A stretch of 64,000 bases of DNA, taken from assembly GCA_965229005.1 (NCBI GenBank), contig CBDDIP010000001.1:1240001-1304000 (forward strand), written 5' to 3'. How positions within the stretch are numbered: position 1 is the first letter of the stretch; each line of letters starts with the position of its first letter. Positions 41,583 to 50,015 of the stretch are shown here, one piece after another. The notes beneath the pieces were generated by a model, which saw nothing but the letters and a program-made list of their open reading frames with translations, was not told where the DNA came from and did not search any database. This DNA is from CBDDIP01 sp965229005 (GTDB taxonomy: Bacteria > Actinomycetota > Acidimicrobiia > Acidimicrobiales > Ilumatobacteraceae). The position numbers and the translations under genes were made by a program.

Positions 41583-42344
41583 TCAGCGGCGCACCGCTCG
41601 CGACAACGTTCTCGGCCCGGATCGAACGAGCTCGGCGAGCGCCCGCTCCACCTCCTGGGCGAGGATGACGCTCGACATCTCGCGAGCCACCGGGCGGAGC
41701 GCGCCGATGGCCGTCTCCAGTTCCTTTGCCGACGCGGTCCCGGCGAACCCGGCACCGATTCGCTCGACGATGAGCTTGACCGTGTCGTCGACGGCCTTGG
41801 CCAGTCGCCGCCGCAGCAGGTCGCGCATGCGGGCCGTGATGTCCACGTCGATGCCCGCCTGTTGCAAGCGGAGCGCGTGGTGGAGCAGCGTCGGACTGGT
41901 GACCGTCCACATGTCGTCCGCCAGCGGCTGCACGTAGCCGGCGGCCTGCAGCTCGCCGATGAGACCTGGGCGGACCTTGCCCGAGCGGCGGATCTGCTCG
42001 ACGAGCTCCTGCTTGGTCACCGTTCGCGGACGGTCGTCGGACCATGGCGCTGTGAGCGTGGCGTCGACGCCGAGCCACTCGGACACGGTGGCGGTCGGGT
42101 GGTCGGAGGCGACCAGTTCGCCGATCGTCTGCAACGTCAGGCCCCGGTCGCGGAGCTCGCCGATCAGCGTCAGTCGCTCGAGGTGCTCGGTCGTGTACAC
42201 CGCATCGCGACCGTGCTTTCCGGGCCGCGGCAGCAGACGTTCTGCCTGGTAGTAGCGGATCGTGCGCTCGCTGACGCCACTCGCCGCAGCGAGCTCGCCG
42301 AGCTGGTAGGTGATCGGAGCATCCACGTCGCCATTCAACCACAT
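41583..42344 (-). CDS. MerR-family regulator divergent from a diiron oxygenase
   Basis: A 253-residue MerR-type protein. The helix-turn-helix and wing occupy about residues 12-80 (QLGELAAASGVSERTIRYYQ, DAVYTTEHLERLTLIGEL), and the C-terminal half is helical with no metal-binding cysteine pattern, so an organic ligand or another signal is more likely than a metal. Between its start and the divergent oxygenase gene lie two identical 18-base palindromes, which are almost certainly its binding sites. It probably regulates the oxygenase and itself. The same pairing occurs in other actinobacteria. Confidence 0.9.
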   Translation of the reverse strand: MWLNGDVDAPITYQLGELAAASGVSERTIRYYQAERLLPRPGKHGRDAVYTTEHLERLTLIGELRDRGLTLQTIGELVASDHPTATVSEWLGVDATLTAPWSDDRPRTVTKQELVEQIRRSGKVRPGLIGELQAAGYVQPLADDMWTVTSPTLLHHALRLQQAGIDVDITARMRDLLRRRLAKAVDDTVKLIVERIGAGFAGTASAKELETAIGALRPVAREMSSVILAQEVERALAELVRSGPRTLSRAVRR

Positions 42345-42357
42345 CGTCGTGCAACTG

Positions 42358-42401
42358 TGACAGTGATCACTGTCAGAATATGTTGACAGTGATCACTGTC
42401 A
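42358..42401. promoter_or_regulatory. Double perfect 18-bp palindrome, MerR operator
   Basis: TGACAGTGATCACTGTCA occurs at 42358-42375 and again, identically, at 42384-42401, 26 bases centre to centre. The second copy overlaps a TTGACA (42383-42388), which may be a -35 box, though no good -10 is seen at normal spacing. Two co-operative sites between divergent genes point to tight control of both by the MerR protein. Confidence 0.85.
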
Positions 42402-42417
42402 GTGTCATGGTGGCGGC

Positions 42418-43293
42418 ATGACGATCCTGCTCCTTCCCCAAGCAGCCCATCGCGCCGAGCAGCTCATCGCTGCGTCCGAGCGCCACACCCACGATCCGTT
42501 CCAGGAGATCGACTGGGACGCGCCGATCGACGACTCCGCCTACCACCTGCCGCCCGAGCTGCTCGCCCTGCACGGCACGCCGGCGTGGGAGGCGATGTCC
42601 GAGCCGCAGCGGATCGAGTACAGCCGGCACGAAGCGGCGGCGACCTTCGCCGCCGGGATCTGGTTCGAGAACGCGCTGATGCAGGTCGTGCTCCGACACC
42701 TCGCCGAGATCGACGTCACGAGCCCGATCCATCGCTACCTGCTCATCGAGGTCGCCGACGAGTGCCGCCACTCCGCGATGTTCGGCGAGTACATCCGCCG
42801 CGCCGGCACACCGGCCTACGCGCCGGATCGCCCCGTGGTCGTCGACGAGACGAGCACCGGGAGAGCCTTGTCGTACCTGCTGATCCTGGCCATCGAGGAG
42901 CTGCTCGACCACGTCAACCGGGCGACGATGCGGGACGCTCGCGTGCACGAGACATCACGCCAGATCGCCCGCCTGCACGTGCTCGAGGAGTCGCGTCACG
43001 TGAGCTTCGCCAAGTCGTACCTCACCGAGGTCTGGCCGACGCTCGATGCGGACGCGCAGGCGATCGTGCGCGACGCGGCGCCGATCCTCGTCGCCGACGT
43101 CGTCTCACTGAGCCTCAATCCCGCAGTCTTCGACGAGCTCGGCATCGAGCACGGTGCAGACATCGCCCGTGCCAACCCGGCGTACCGCTCGAACATCGTC
43201 GCCGGGCTGACCAAGCTGACGACGTTCCTCACCGAGCTCACCATCGTCGAGGCGCACGACGCACGGTGGACCGAGCTCGGCCTGATCGGCTGA
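42418..43293 (+). CDS. AurF-type diiron oxygenase
   Basis: A 291-residue ferritin-like diiron protein of the AurF (p-aminobenzoate N-oxygenase) family. The carboxylate-histidine ligands are visible in WFENALMQVV, EVADECRHSAMF, AIEELLDHV and LEESRHVSFA, giving the family's E-X(n)-D-E-X2-H pattern and a second E-X2-H. AurF oxidises amines to nitro groups, but related proteins have other roles and no aminobenzoate pathway is nearby. ATG 42418 follows the operator region by 16 bases. The stop is 40 bases from a convergent operon end. Confidence 0.88.
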   Translation: MTILLLPQAAHRAEQLIAASERHTHDPFQEIDWDAPIDDSAYHLPPELLALHGTPAWEAMSEPQRIEYSRHEAAATFAAGIWFENALMQVVLRHLAEIDVTSPIHRYLLIEVADECRHSAMFGEYIRRAGTPAYAPDRPVVVDETSTGRALSYLLILAIEELLDHVNRATMRDARVHETSRQIARLHVLEESRHVSFAKSYLTEVWPTLDADAQAIVRDAAPILVADVVSLSLNPAVFDELGIEHGADIARANPAYRSNIVAGLTKLTTFLTELTIVEAHDARWTELGLIG

Positions 43294-43333
43294 GGCTCCA
43301 AGCTCCTGCAGGAGCTCGACGTGAGGGTGGCAA

Positions 43334-43816
43334 CTACGCCGTCGGCGTGACGAGCATCAACGCCGAACGGACGGCCGTGCAGCACAGCTCATCGCGCTGG
43401 TTGAAGCCGCGGTGCTCGAAGGCGACGATGCCCTGCCCGGGACGGCTGGTGGACAGCCGGGCCTCGATCACCTCGGTCTCGACGTGCAGGGTGTCACCGT
43501 GGAACATCGGCGTCGGGAAGGCGACCGTCTTGAACCCGAGGTTGGCGACGGTCGTGCCGAGCGTCGTCTCGTGCACGCTGATGCCGATCACCATCGCCAA
43601 CGTGAGCATCGAGTTGACGAGGGGCTTGCCGAACTCGGTCTCGTTCGCCGCGTAGTCGAAGTCGAGGTGCAGCCACGCCGGGTTCATCGTGATCGACGTG
43701 AACAGCACGTTGTCGGCCTCGGTGATCGTGCGCCGGATGGCGTGCGGGATGACGAGGCCGGGCGTCAGCTCCTCGAACCACTTGCCGCTGTGGGCTCGCG
43801 GGTGCGGTGTGGTCAT
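43334..43816 (-). CDS. MaoC-family dehydratase
   Basis: A 160-residue hot-dog fold hydratase of the MaoC group. HSGKWFEELTPGLVIPH and the region TEADNVLFTSITMNPAWLHL carry the catalytic Asp/His-type positions seen in enoyl-CoA hydratases. It ends the TetR-led catabolic operon and overlaps the aldolase gene by ATGA. In mycobacteria the equivalent gene (Rv2499c) lies with citE and fadE19 and encodes an (R)-enoyl-CoA hydratase, so a role in branched-chain acyl-CoA breakdown is likely. Confidence 0.88.
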   Translation of the reverse strand: MTTPHPRAHSGKWFEELTPGLVIPHAIRRTITEADNVLFTSITMNPAWLHLDFDYAANETEFGKPLVNSMLTLAMVIGISVHETTLGTTVANLGFKTVAFPTPMFHGDTLHVETEVIEARLSTSRPGQGIVAFEHRGFNQRDELCCTAVRSALMLVTPTA

Positions 43817-44637
43817 GTGGACTCCCCGAGGTCGATGAGGTTCTGTGCCTGGGCGACGACCGGGGCGTCGACCATCTGGCCTTCGAAGTCGATCGCAGCC
43901 AGCCCGGCCGCCGAGGCGGCGCGGTGCGCGGCGACGAGGCGACGTGCCCGCTCGATCTCCTCCATCGTCGGCGTGAACGCGTCGTGGGCGAGCTGCACCT
44001 GGCTCGGGTGGATGCAGAGCTTGCCGCGGTAGCCGAGGTCTCGAGCCTCGCCCGCCTCCGTCGCGAACGCGTCGCCGTTGCGGAAGTCCGTGACGACCTG
44101 ATCGATCATCGGTAGCCCTGCCAGCCGTCCCGCGAGCACGGCAGCGGAACGAGCGAAGTGGACCTCGGCGTTGCCGATCGTGCGCCGACCGCCCATGTCG
44201 GCGATGAAGTCCTCCGCGCCGAAGTACGCGGCCACGACGCGCGGGTGGGCGAGCAGCACGCGGGCGTCGGCGACGCCGAGCGCGGTCTCCAGGCCGGCGA
44301 GGATCCCGAGGTCGCCATGGCCGGCGGCGTCGAGTGCGGCGGCGATGCGGTCGAGGTCGTCGATACGTTCGACCTTGGGGATCACGACACCCGCGAGGCC
44401 CGGGCTCAGCGCCTCACGGACGTCGTCGTCGAACCACTCGCTCGACACCGAGTTGATCCGTACCAGCACCTGCGCGCCGGTTGCAGCGAGCTGCGATCCG
44501 AAGTGGACGGCGTTGACGCGAGCCTCCGCCTTGGCGACCGCTGGCGTGGCGTCCTCGCAGTCGATCACGACGGCGTCGGCACCGCGGTCGGCCAGCTTGG
44601 CGAGCACGTCGGGCTTCACGGCGGGAGCGAAGAGCAC
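43813..44637 (-). CDS. CitE-like HpcH/HpaI aldolase-citrate lyase family protein
   Basis: A 274-residue TIM-barrel lyase of the citrate lyase beta-like group. AVVIDCEDATP carries the metal-binding acid, VLVRINSV the substrate-binding arginine, ILAGLETALGVADA the second acid, and KLCIHPSQVQ the C-terminal part. It probably cleaves a 3-hydroxyacyl-CoA, by analogy with mycobacterial Rv2498c. GTG 44637 is the first conventional start, but the family normally has a few more residues (LRSVLFAPA), so a CTG at 44673 that would overlap the upstream stop is possible. It overlaps the MaoC gene by ATGA. Confidence 0.87.
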   Translation of the reverse strand: MLFAPAVKPDVLAKLADRGADAVVIDCEDATPAVAKAEARVNAVHFGSQLAATGAQVLVRINSVSSEWFDDDVREALSPGLAGVVIPKVERIDDLDRIAAALDAAGHGDLGILAGLETALGVADARVLLAHPRVVAAYFGAEDFIADMGGRRTIGNAEVHFARSAAVLAGRLAGLPMIDQVVTDFRNGDAFATEAGEARDLGYRGKLCIHPSQVQLAHDAFTPTMEEIERARRLVAAHRAASAAGLAAIDFEGQMVDAPVVAQAQNLIDLGEST

Positions 44638-44669
44638 CGATCGGAGGCGGGTCAGCGGACGCGGCGCGC

Positions 44670-45836
44670 TCAGGAGCTCACCCCGATCAACCGCTTGGCG
44701 ACCTCTTCGAGCATGACTTCCGTCGCACCGCCGCCGATCGTCAGGATCCGCGCGTCACGAGCCATGCGCTCGACGGTCGAGCCGCGCATGTAGCCGGAGC
44801 CACCGTGGAACTGCACGCAGTCGTACATCACCTCGTTGACCACTTCACAGCCCCACGCTTTCACGCCCGACATGGCACGAACGTTGTCGATCCCTTGATC
44901 GCCGAGCCACGCCGCGTGGTACATCGACGTCCGCACCGCATCCACCTTCGCCTGGTTCATCGCCATCCGCTGTCGGATGGCCCCGAGATCGCCCAGCCGG
45001 CCACCGAACGCGGCGCGGTTCTGGGTGTAGTCACTCGTCACGTCGATGGCCGCCTGCGCGGCACCGACGCCCATGCCGACGAGCACCATCCGCTCGTTCT
45101 GGAAGTTCTTCATCGTCTCGTAGAACCCACGGTGCACGGTGCCGAGGATCGCGGAGTCCGGCACCCACACGTCGTGCAGCACGAGCTCCGCCGTGTCCGA
45201 GCACAGCCAACCGTGCTTGTCGAGCTTCGACGCGACCGAGAAGCCGTCGGTGCCGGCCGGCACGAGGAACATCGTGATGCCGTAGCGGTTCTGCGGGTCG
45301 GTGCGCGCGGCGACGATCGTCAGCCCGGCGTGGACGCCGTTGGTGATGAACATCTTCGTGCCGTTGATCCGCCAGCCGTCGCCGTCCTTCACCGCGGCCG
45401 ACCTGATGCCGGCGACGTCCGATCCCGCATCGGGCTCCGTCACGGCGATCGCCAGGATCGTCTCGCCCGCCAGCACGCCCGGCAGCCACTGCTCCAGCTG
45501 TTCGGGCGATCCCGAGTTGACGAGGTGCGGGCCGGCCATGTCGGTGTGCACGAGCACGGTCGCGTCGAAGCCTCCGAACGTCGACGAGCCGATCGCCTCG
45601 CTGAACGTGGCGGACGCAAGCATGCCCATGCCCAGACCGCCGTGCTCCTGTGGCACGCGCAGCGAGAGCATGCCGAGCTCGCCCATCTTCGCGAGCGTCT
45701 CGCGCGGCACCTTGCCGGCGGCCTCCCACGCATCGCCGTGTGGTGCGACCTCCTTGGCCACGAAGGCCGTGGTCTGCTCGTAGATCGCCTGCAGCTCGTC
45801 GGTCGTGTAGACGTTGCGATGGATCCGGTCGGTCAT
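44670..45836 (-). CDS. Acyl-CoA dehydrogenase (isovaleryl-CoA/FadE19-like)
   Basis: A 388-residue flavoprotein that would desaturate an acyl-CoA. AVTEPDAGSDVAGIRS and WRINGTKMFITNG are FAD-binding blocks; NRAAFGGRLGDLG and QFHGGSGYMRG follow. At the position where most family members have the catalytic glutamate (YEGT), this protein has GGGAT, as in isovaleryl-CoA-type enzymes where the base comes from another helix. Neighbours (acyl-CoA carboxylase subunits, MaoC, CitE) support leucine or other branched-chain breakdown. The ATG 45836 overlaps the biotin-subunit stop (ATGA). Confidence 0.9.
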   Translation of the reverse strand: MTDRIHRNVYTTDELQAIYEQTTAFVAKEVAPHGDAWEAAGKVPRETLAKMGELGMLSLRVPQEHGGLGMGMLASATFSEAIGSSTFGGFDATVLVHTDMAGPHLVNSGSPEQLEQWLPGVLAGETILAIAVTEPDAGSDVAGIRSAAVKDGDGWRINGTKMFITNGVHAGLTIVAARTDPQNRYGITMFLVPAGTDGFSVASKLDKHGWLCSDTAELVLHDVWVPDSAILGTVHRGFYETMKNFQNERMVLVGMGVGAAQAAIDVTSDYTQNRAAFGGRLGDLGAIRQRMAMNQAKVDAVRTSMYHAAWLGDQGIDNVRAMSGVKAWGCEVVNEVMYDCVQFHGGSGYMRGSTVERMARDARILTIGGGATEVMLEEVAKRLIGVSS

Positions 45837-47713
45837 GTTGAGCTCTCCTCGAACGTCACGAGCACCTGGTTGGTCTGCACCTGTTCGCCGACGACGACGC
45901 GCACCTCGGTGACCGTGCCGCGACCAGCGGCGCGCAGCGAGTGCAGCATCTTCATCGCCTCGATGACGACGACGACGTCGCCGGCGTGCACGTCCTGGCC
46001 AACGGTCACCGGGACCTCCGTGACCACCGACGGGAAGGGCGACACGATCGAGCCGGCGCGGGCGTTGCTCTCGTCTGCGGTCGGCGTCCACGCCTCGGTT
46101 CGGCCGACGACTCGGAACGTGTGCATGTCGCCACCGACGTTCACCGCGACGGACCTCCCGCGAACGCCACCGACCACAGGCGGGCGCAGCGACCCGCCGC
46201 CGGGCACCTCGACGTGCACGACGTGGCCGGTGTGGTGTTCGAGGTGGATCGGTCGGCGCATGCGATGCGGTGTCGTCGAGAAGCTCGGGAGCGACGACCA
46301 CGGACCTGCGTCGGCAGTGGCGCTCACGTGCTCGCTCCACAGGCGGGCAGCGATCGCCGCCGCCTCGTCGACTTCGGCGTGATCGGGAACCTCGGTCTCG
46401 TCGAGGAACCGGGTGGTGACGCGACCAGCGATCACCGGTGCCTGTTCGACGAGCCAGCGATGGAAGCCGGCGTTGGTGACGAGCCCGCCGATGAGCAGTC
46501 CGTCGAGCGCCCTGCGCAGGTTGGTGAGCGCCGTCGTCCGATCGGCGCCGAACGCGATCAGCTTGGCGACCATCGCGTCGTAGTGCGGCGACACGACGGA
46601 GCCCTCGACGACACCGGCGTCCCAGCGAACGTCGGGCGGCACGACGAGGTGGGTGATCGTTCCCGTCTGCGGCATGAAGTCGGCCGCCGGATCCTCGGCG
46701 TAGATCCGCGCCTCGATCGCATGCCCGCGCAACGTCACGTCGTCCTGGACCAACGGCAGCGGCTCGCCATCCGCCGAGCGGATCATCAGCTCGACGAGGT
46801 CGAGCCCCGTGACGAGCTCGGTGACCGGGTGCTCGACCTGGAGCCGCGTGTTCATCTCGAGGAAGAAGAAGCCACCGGTGTCGTCGTCGACGATGAACTC
46901 GACCGTGCCCGCCGAGTCGTAGCCCATCGAACGGGCCAGCTCGGTTGCCGACGCGCAGAGGCCGGACCGCGTCGCTTCGGGCAGGTTCGGCGCCGGCGCC
47001 TCCTCGAGCAGCTTCTGGTACCGGCGCTGCACAGAGCACTCGCGCGTGCCCAGGTGGATCACGTTGCCGTGACGGTCGCCGACGACCTGCACCTCGACGT
47101 GGCGCGGCCGCTGGACGTAGCGCTCGACGATCATCGCGCTGTCCCCGAAGGAGCGGGCGGCCTCGGACATCGCCTCGCTCAGCGCGCCGGCGAACGACGC
47201 TGCGTCGTGCACGATGCGGATGCCCTTGCCCCCACCACCGGCTGCGGCCTTCACGAGCACCGGGAAGCCGATGCGCTCGGCTGCCGCTGCGAGGTCGGCC
47301 GGATCCTGCGAGTCGTCGAAGCCGGGGATGATGGGCACCCCGGCCGCGACCGCAAGACGCCGTCCCTCGATCTTCGACCCCATCCGCTGCACGGCGTCCG
47401 CGTGCGGCCCGATCCAGATCAGACCGGCGGCGGTGACCGAGCGCGCGAACGTTGCGTTCTCCGACAGGAACCCGTAGCCCGGATGCACCGCGGAGGAGCC
47501 GCTCCGCGCGGCGGCGTCGAGGATGCGCTCGATGGAGAGGTACGACCGGCCGAGGTCGGCGGGACCGATCGCGATCGCGTTCGATGCTTCGCTGACGAAC
47601 GGCGCATCCCGATCCGGCTCGGCGAACACGGCCACCGTCTCATGACCGAGTCGATGTGCGGTGCGGATGATCCGACGGGCGATCTCCCCGCGGTTGGCGA
47701 TCAGGATGCGCAC
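45833..47713 (-). CDS. accA1: Acyl-CoA carboxylase biotin carboxylase/BCCP subunit (methylcrotonyl-type)
   Basis: A 626-residue alpha subunit. It has the biotin carboxylase fold (ILIANRGEIARRI, the ATP-grasp glycine loop KAAAGGGGKGIR, EMNTRLQVEHPVTE) and a C-terminal biotinyl domain with EAMKM, biotin on Lys588. Together with the neighbouring carboxyltransferase it would carboxylate 3-methylcrotonyl-CoA or a similar substrate. The order carboxyltransferase, biotin subunit, acyl-CoA dehydrogenase matches mycobacterial accD1-accA1-fadE19. The gene starts 4 bases after the carboxyltransferase stop and overlaps the dehydrogenase. Confidence 0.93.
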   Translation of the reverse strand: MRILIANRGEIARRIIRTAHRLGHETVAVFAEPDRDAPFVSEASNAIAIGPADLGRSYLSIERILDAAARSGSSAVHPGYGFLSENATFARSVTAAGLIWIGPHADAVQRMGSKIEGRRLAVAAGVPIIPGFDDSQDPADLAAAAERIGFPVLVKAAAGGGGKGIRIVHDAASFAGALSEAMSEAARSFGDSAMIVERYVQRPRHVEVQVVGDRHGNVIHLGTRECSVQRRYQKLLEEAPAPNLPEATRSGLCASATELARSMGYDSAGTVEFIVDDDTGGFFFLEMNTRLQVEHPVTELVTGLDLVELMIRSADGEPLPLVQDDVTLRGHAIEARIYAEDPAADFMPQTGTITHLVVPPDVRWDAGVVEGSVVSPHYDAMVAKLIAFGADRTTALTNLRRALDGLLIGGLVTNAGFHRWLVEQAPVIAGRVTTRFLDETEVPDHAEVDEAAAIAARLWSEHVSATADAGPWSSLPSFSTTPHRMRRPIHLEHHTGHVVHVEVPGGGSLRPPVVGGVRGRSVAVNVGGDMHTFRVVGRTEAWTPTADESNARAGSIVSPFPSVVTEVPVTVGQDVHAGDVVVVIEAMKMLHSLRAAGRGTVTEVRVVVGEQVQTNQVLVTFEESST

Positions 47714-47717
47714 GCGG

Positions 47718-49341
47718 TCACATCCGGTACACGAGGCCGCGGCCAGGCAGCGGCTCGTCCTGTCGCGCGGCGAGCGCGAGGCACAGCCCGAGCGCGTCGC
47801 GGGTGTGCACGGGGTCGATCAATCCGTCGTCCCAGAGCCGCGAGGTCGCGTAGTACGGATCGCTCTGCTCCTCGTACTGCCGCCGCACGTCGGCGCGCAT
47901 CGCGGCGACGTCCGCCTCGGTCGTCTCCGCCGCCTTGAGCCCGCCGAGGCGGATGTCGACGAGCACGGTCTCGGCGGTGTCGGCCGCCATCGTCGCGATC
48001 CGCGAGTTCGGCCAGGCGAACAGGAACCGCGGCTGGAAGCCGCGACCGCACATGCCGTAGTTGCCGGCGCCGTACGCGCCGCCGGTGAGCACCGTGTAGC
48101 GCGGCACCGTGGCGTTGGCGACGGCCGCCACCATCTTGGCGCCGTTCTTGGCGATGCCGCCTGCCTCGGCGTCGGTGCCGACCATGTACCCCCGACGTGT
48201 TCTGCAGGAACACCAAGGGGATGCGGCGCTGCTCGCACAGCTCGATGAAGTGCGTCGCCTTGAGCGCCGACTCGCTGAAGATGATGCCGTCGTTGGCGAT
48301 GACGCCGACGAGGTGGCCCCAGATGCGAGCGAACCCGGTGACGATCGACGAGCCCCACTCCGGTTTGAACTCGGCGAACCGAGATCCGTCGACGAGGCGG
48401 GCGATGATCTCGAGGGCCGAGAACGGGATGCGGTCGTCCGCGCTGACGATCCCGTACAGGTCGTCGGCGGGGAACAGCGGCGGCTCCGGCGCTTGCCAGT
48501 CGAGCCAGCCCGCCCGATCGGTGATCGCCCGCTGGTTCGTCGTCTGGCAGATCTCGCGCAGCTTGGCGTAGGCCTCGTGCTCCGATGTGGTCAGGTAGTC
48601 GCTGACCCCCGACACCCGCGTGTGCATCTCCGCGCCACCGAGATCCTCCGCCGAGACGATCTCGCCGAGCGCAGCCTTCACGATCGGCGGACCGCCGAGG
48701 AAGATCTGGCCGATGCCCTGCACCATGATCACCTCGTCGGACAGCGCCGGCACGTAGGCCCCGCCCGCGGTGCATCCACCCAGCACCACCGACAGCTGCG
48801 GCAGGCCGCGCGCCGACAGGCGCGCCTGACGGAAGAACGAGCCGCCGAAGTGGTCCTTGTCGGGGAAGATCTCGTCCTGCAGCGGCAGGAACGCACCGCC
48901 GCTGTCGACGAGGTAGATCACGCCGAGGTCGTTCTCGTCGGCGATCTGCTGCGCACGGACGTGCTTCTTGATCGACACGGGCAGCAACGAGCCGCCCTTC
49001 ACCGTGGCGTCGTTGGCGATGAACACGTACGGCACGCCGTGCACCAGGCCGATGCCCGTCACGATGCCCGCGCCCGGCGCCGAGTCGTCGTACTGACCGA
49101 ACCCGCTGAGCGTGGAGAGCTCGAGGAACGGCGTGTCGTGATCGGTGACCGCGGCGATGCGATCACGCACCATCAGCTTGCCGCGACCGAGGTGTCGCTC
49201 GATGCTGCGCTCCCGGCCGACACCACCCTCGATCGCCCACCGGAGGCGCTCGTTCAACGTCGACACGAGCTCGCCGTACGACGTGGCGTTCCCGAGGAAC
49301 TCGTGCGACGTCCGATCGACGCGTGACGTGATCGGCTGCAT
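47718..49341 (-). pseudogene. accD1: Acyl-CoA carboxylase carboxyltransferase subunit (methylcrotonyl-type), frameshifted
   Basis: The beta subunit that transfers carboxyl from biotin to the acyl-CoA. The N-terminal part from ATG 49341 (YLVDSGGAFLPLQDEIFPD, SVVLGGCTAGGAYVPALSDE) is intact up to FLQNTSG. After that the frame breaks: the true continuation YMVGTDAEAGGIAKNGAKMV lies in another frame. A run of five C at about 48189-48193 should be four; removing one base restores a protein of about 540 residues ending at 47718. A homopolymer change suggests sequencing error, since the rest of the operon is intact. The start shares one base with the TetR stop. Confidence 0.88.
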
Positions 49342-49985
49342 CAGCGAACCCCCGTTGCGCCGACGCCGACGAGTGCCGCGCCGTACCAGAACTGATCGGT
49401 GATGACCTCGGCGAACACGTCGAGGCCGCCACGTCGAGCGTCGAACCACTCGATCGACGAGTTCATCGCGCCGAACAGCACGAGGCGCAGGATGCCGATC
49501 TCCTCGTCGGACTGGCGGGGCAGGATCGATCGCAGCAGCTCCGTCCACTTCGCCTCGTACGCGTCTCGCTCGGGAACGATCGTCGTTCGCACCGCAGCCG
49601 GGGCGGTGCGGAACGTGGTGACGTGCAGCGATGTGAACTCGAAGTGGCCATGCAGCACGCGCAGGTGGGCGACCACGTGGGCAGCGAGCCGCCCGCATCG
49701 GTCCGCGTCGTCGGGACCGATTGGAGCGACCTGCTCGACATCGGTGAACGCATCCATCATCAGCCCGATCCCGCGGCGCAGCACCGTGAGGACGAGATCG
49801 TCCTTCGACTCGAAGTGGTAGTAGAGCGAGCCGGCCTTCATCTCGACGTCGGCGGCGATCCGCCGCAGCGACGTCTCGGCGAAACCGAGCTCGGCGAACC
49901 GGGCCGCAGCGGCGACGAGGATCCGTTCCCGACCTCCGACCGAGGCCGGGTCGGGCTGCGACGGTGTGACCACGTCTGGGACCAT
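49341..49985 (-). CDS. TetR-family regulator heading the carboxylase operon
   Basis: A 214-residue TetR-type repressor. The helix-turn-helix is at about residues 20-65 (TSLRRIAADVEMKAGSLYYHFESK) and a helical ligand-binding domain follows. It is the first gene of a tight operon with the carboxylase subunits, dehydrogenase, CitE and MaoC genes, so it is probably their local repressor, perhaps released by an acyl-CoA. A perfect 16-base palindrome sits directly before its ATG. Its stop overlaps the carboxyltransferase ATG by one base (TGATG). Confidence 0.92.
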   Translation of the reverse strand: MVPDVVTPSQPDPASVGGRERILVAAAARFAELGFAETSLRRIAADVEMKAGSLYYHFESKDDLVLTVLRRGIGLMMDAFTDVEQVAPIGPDDADRCGRLAAHVVAHLRVLHGHFEFTSLHVTTFRTAPAAVRTTIVPERDAYEAKWTELLRSILPRQSDEEIGILRLVLFGAMNSSIEWFDARRGGLDVFAEVITDQFWYGAALVGVGATGVR

Positions 49986-49986
49986 A

Positions 49987-50002
49987 CCTAACGGACGTTA
50001 GG
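49987..50002. promoter_or_regulatory. Palindromic operator of the TetR-led operon
   Basis: CCTAACG-GA-CGTTAGG is a perfect inverted repeat with 7-base arms, beginning one base from the TetR start codon. It also lies 14 bases before the earliest start of the divergent peptidase gene. Its position would block transcription of the catabolic operon, and the site fits the usual size of a TetR operator. Confidence 0.75.
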
Positions 50003-50015
50003 CAGGCAAGCCTCG

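Noticed and set aside
42383..42411. Perfect -35 box TTGACA as a classic promoter for the diiron oxygenase
   Set aside because: No -10-like hexamer lies 16-20 bases downstream; the TTGACA is part of the palindromic operator.
49342..49698. In-frame upstream extension of the carboxyltransferase gene
   Set aside because: It lies inside the TetR gene on the same strand in another frame. The ATG at 49341 overlaps the TetR stop as expected for this operon.
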